A stretch of DNA of 35,491 nt. Source: Bacillota bacterium (GTDB taxonomy: Bacteria; Bacillota_E; JAJZYS01; JAJYTV01). Numbering within the stretch: position 1 is the first letter of the stretch; every line of letters starts with the position of its first letter. Below, one piece after another: positions 35,207 to 35,491 of the stretch. The position numbers were made by a program, and so were the translations under genes. The stretch is taken from positions 1-35,491 of the forward strand of contig JAJZVM010000035.1 in assembly GCA_021845645.1 (NCBI GenBank), given 5' to 3'. The notes under the pieces are model-generated. The model was not told where the DNA came from. It searched no databases and saw only the letters and a list, made by a program, of their open reading frames with translations.

Positions 35207-35491
35207 ATGCTGATGGCGCACAAGATCGCTCTTGATCCCAACAACAAGCAGGGAACGTACTTCGCCAAGGCGGCGGGGACGGCGCGGTTTTCCTACAACT
35301 GGGGCCTTGCGGAATGGGACCGCCAGTATGCGGCGCACCGGGCGGATCCATCCCTGCCTGCCCTCTCGGAAGCCTCCCTGCGCCGCCAGCTCAACGCGAT
35401 CAAGCGCGAGGAGTTCCCCTGGATGCTCGACGTTACGAAGAACGCACCGCAGATGGCGATCATGCAGCTGGGGCAGGCCTTTCGGAACTTC
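35207..35491 (+). CDS. tnpB: TnpB (IS200/IS605/IS607 OrfB), N-terminal part
   Basis: 95 codons, open to the window end. ATG 35207 is preceded by AGGAGGTG. The N-terminus ALDPNNKQGTYFAKAAGTAR, then FSYNWGL, is the standard TnpB start with the conserved N-W-G-L/RFSYNWGLAEW. TnpB is an RNA-guided nuclease related to Cas12; its guide (omega) RNA would lie at the element's right end outside this window, so activity cannot be judged. Confidence 0.9.
   Translation, partial: MLMAHKIALDPNNKQGTYFAKAAGTARFSYNWGLAEWDRQYAAHRADPSLPALSEASLRRQLNAIKREEFPWMLDVTKNAPQMAIMQLGQAFRNF

Larger units (their letters stand above)
34598..35491 (+). mobile_element. IS607-family insertion sequence (right part beyond the window)
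   Basis: It encodes a serine recombinase TnpA of the MerR-HTH type followed by TnpB, the hallmark of IS607 elements, which have no terminal inverted repeats. The left end is not defined precisely; it is placed near the point where the truncated minus-strand gene stops. The right end lies outside. Confidence 0.85.

Overview
The window looks like chromosome from a GC-rich Firmicute-type bacterium, probably of the thermophilic or acidophilic Alicyclobacillus/Kyrpidia/Sulfobacillus/Symbiobacterium sort. This is inference: composition is high-GC, many genes start with TTG or GTG behind strong GGAGG ribosome binding sites, and tRNA-Ser genes flank tadA as in Firmicutes. Many starts below were moved from the first ATG to the codon that carries the ribosome binding site.

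Layout. 1-830: a minus-strand stable-RNA block (tRNA-Arg(CCT), tadA, tRNA-Ser(CGA), start of tRNA-Ser(GGA)) behind a recognisable promoter. 1016-4631: a SAM methyltransferase, a coupled GNAT/transglutaminase-like pair, a gene-poor stretch with a possible decayed transposase, and an exported L,D-transpeptidase. 4815-5561: an AT-rich, probably acquired gene with a Cys-His-Asp triad. 5809-6567: a ferredoxin:thioredoxin-reductase-like/TusA-like fusion whose promoter overlaps a CsoR/CstR-type palindrome. 6681-12259: a group II PLP decarboxylase, a small unknown gene, a LysR regulator, and a large secreted protein with a cohesin-like domain and Asp-box repeats. 12447-19295: a signalling block of diguanylate cyclase response regulator, soluble hybrid histidine kinase, and EAL-GAF phosphodiesterase.

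19527-32945 is a respiratory/molybdoenzyme region. It holds two polytopic membrane proteins with a DUF2249 protein, a divergent DUF2249/MIP18 pair, and a CRP/FNR-family regulator. It then holds a complete Tat-exported molybdoenzyme operon: catalytic subunit A, 4x[4Fe-4S] subunit B, NrfD-type anchor C, TorD chaperone, and a multi-cluster ferredoxin with a Cys-rich end. Around the operon lie a divergent tatA, a NarL-type regulator with a degenerate receiver, a CRP-like site and moaA. The region therefore carries structural genes, chaperone, part of cofactor synthesis, export and regulation. The lack of a Cys in the expected molybdenum-ligand region, and an H-x3-C-x3-C iron-sulfur motif, argue against a polysulfide/thiosulfate/tetrathionate-type catalytic subunit. 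The substrate cannot be read from sequence.

33204-35491: a lipoprotein, then an IS607-type element (serine recombinase tnpA plus the start of tnpB, cut by the window end) that abuts a truncated minus-strand gene. The best candidates for something new are the persulfide-type operator in front of the FTR-TusA fusion, the self-contained molybdoenzyme locus with its unusual ferredoxin and degenerate regulator, and the DUF2249/twin membrane protein operon.
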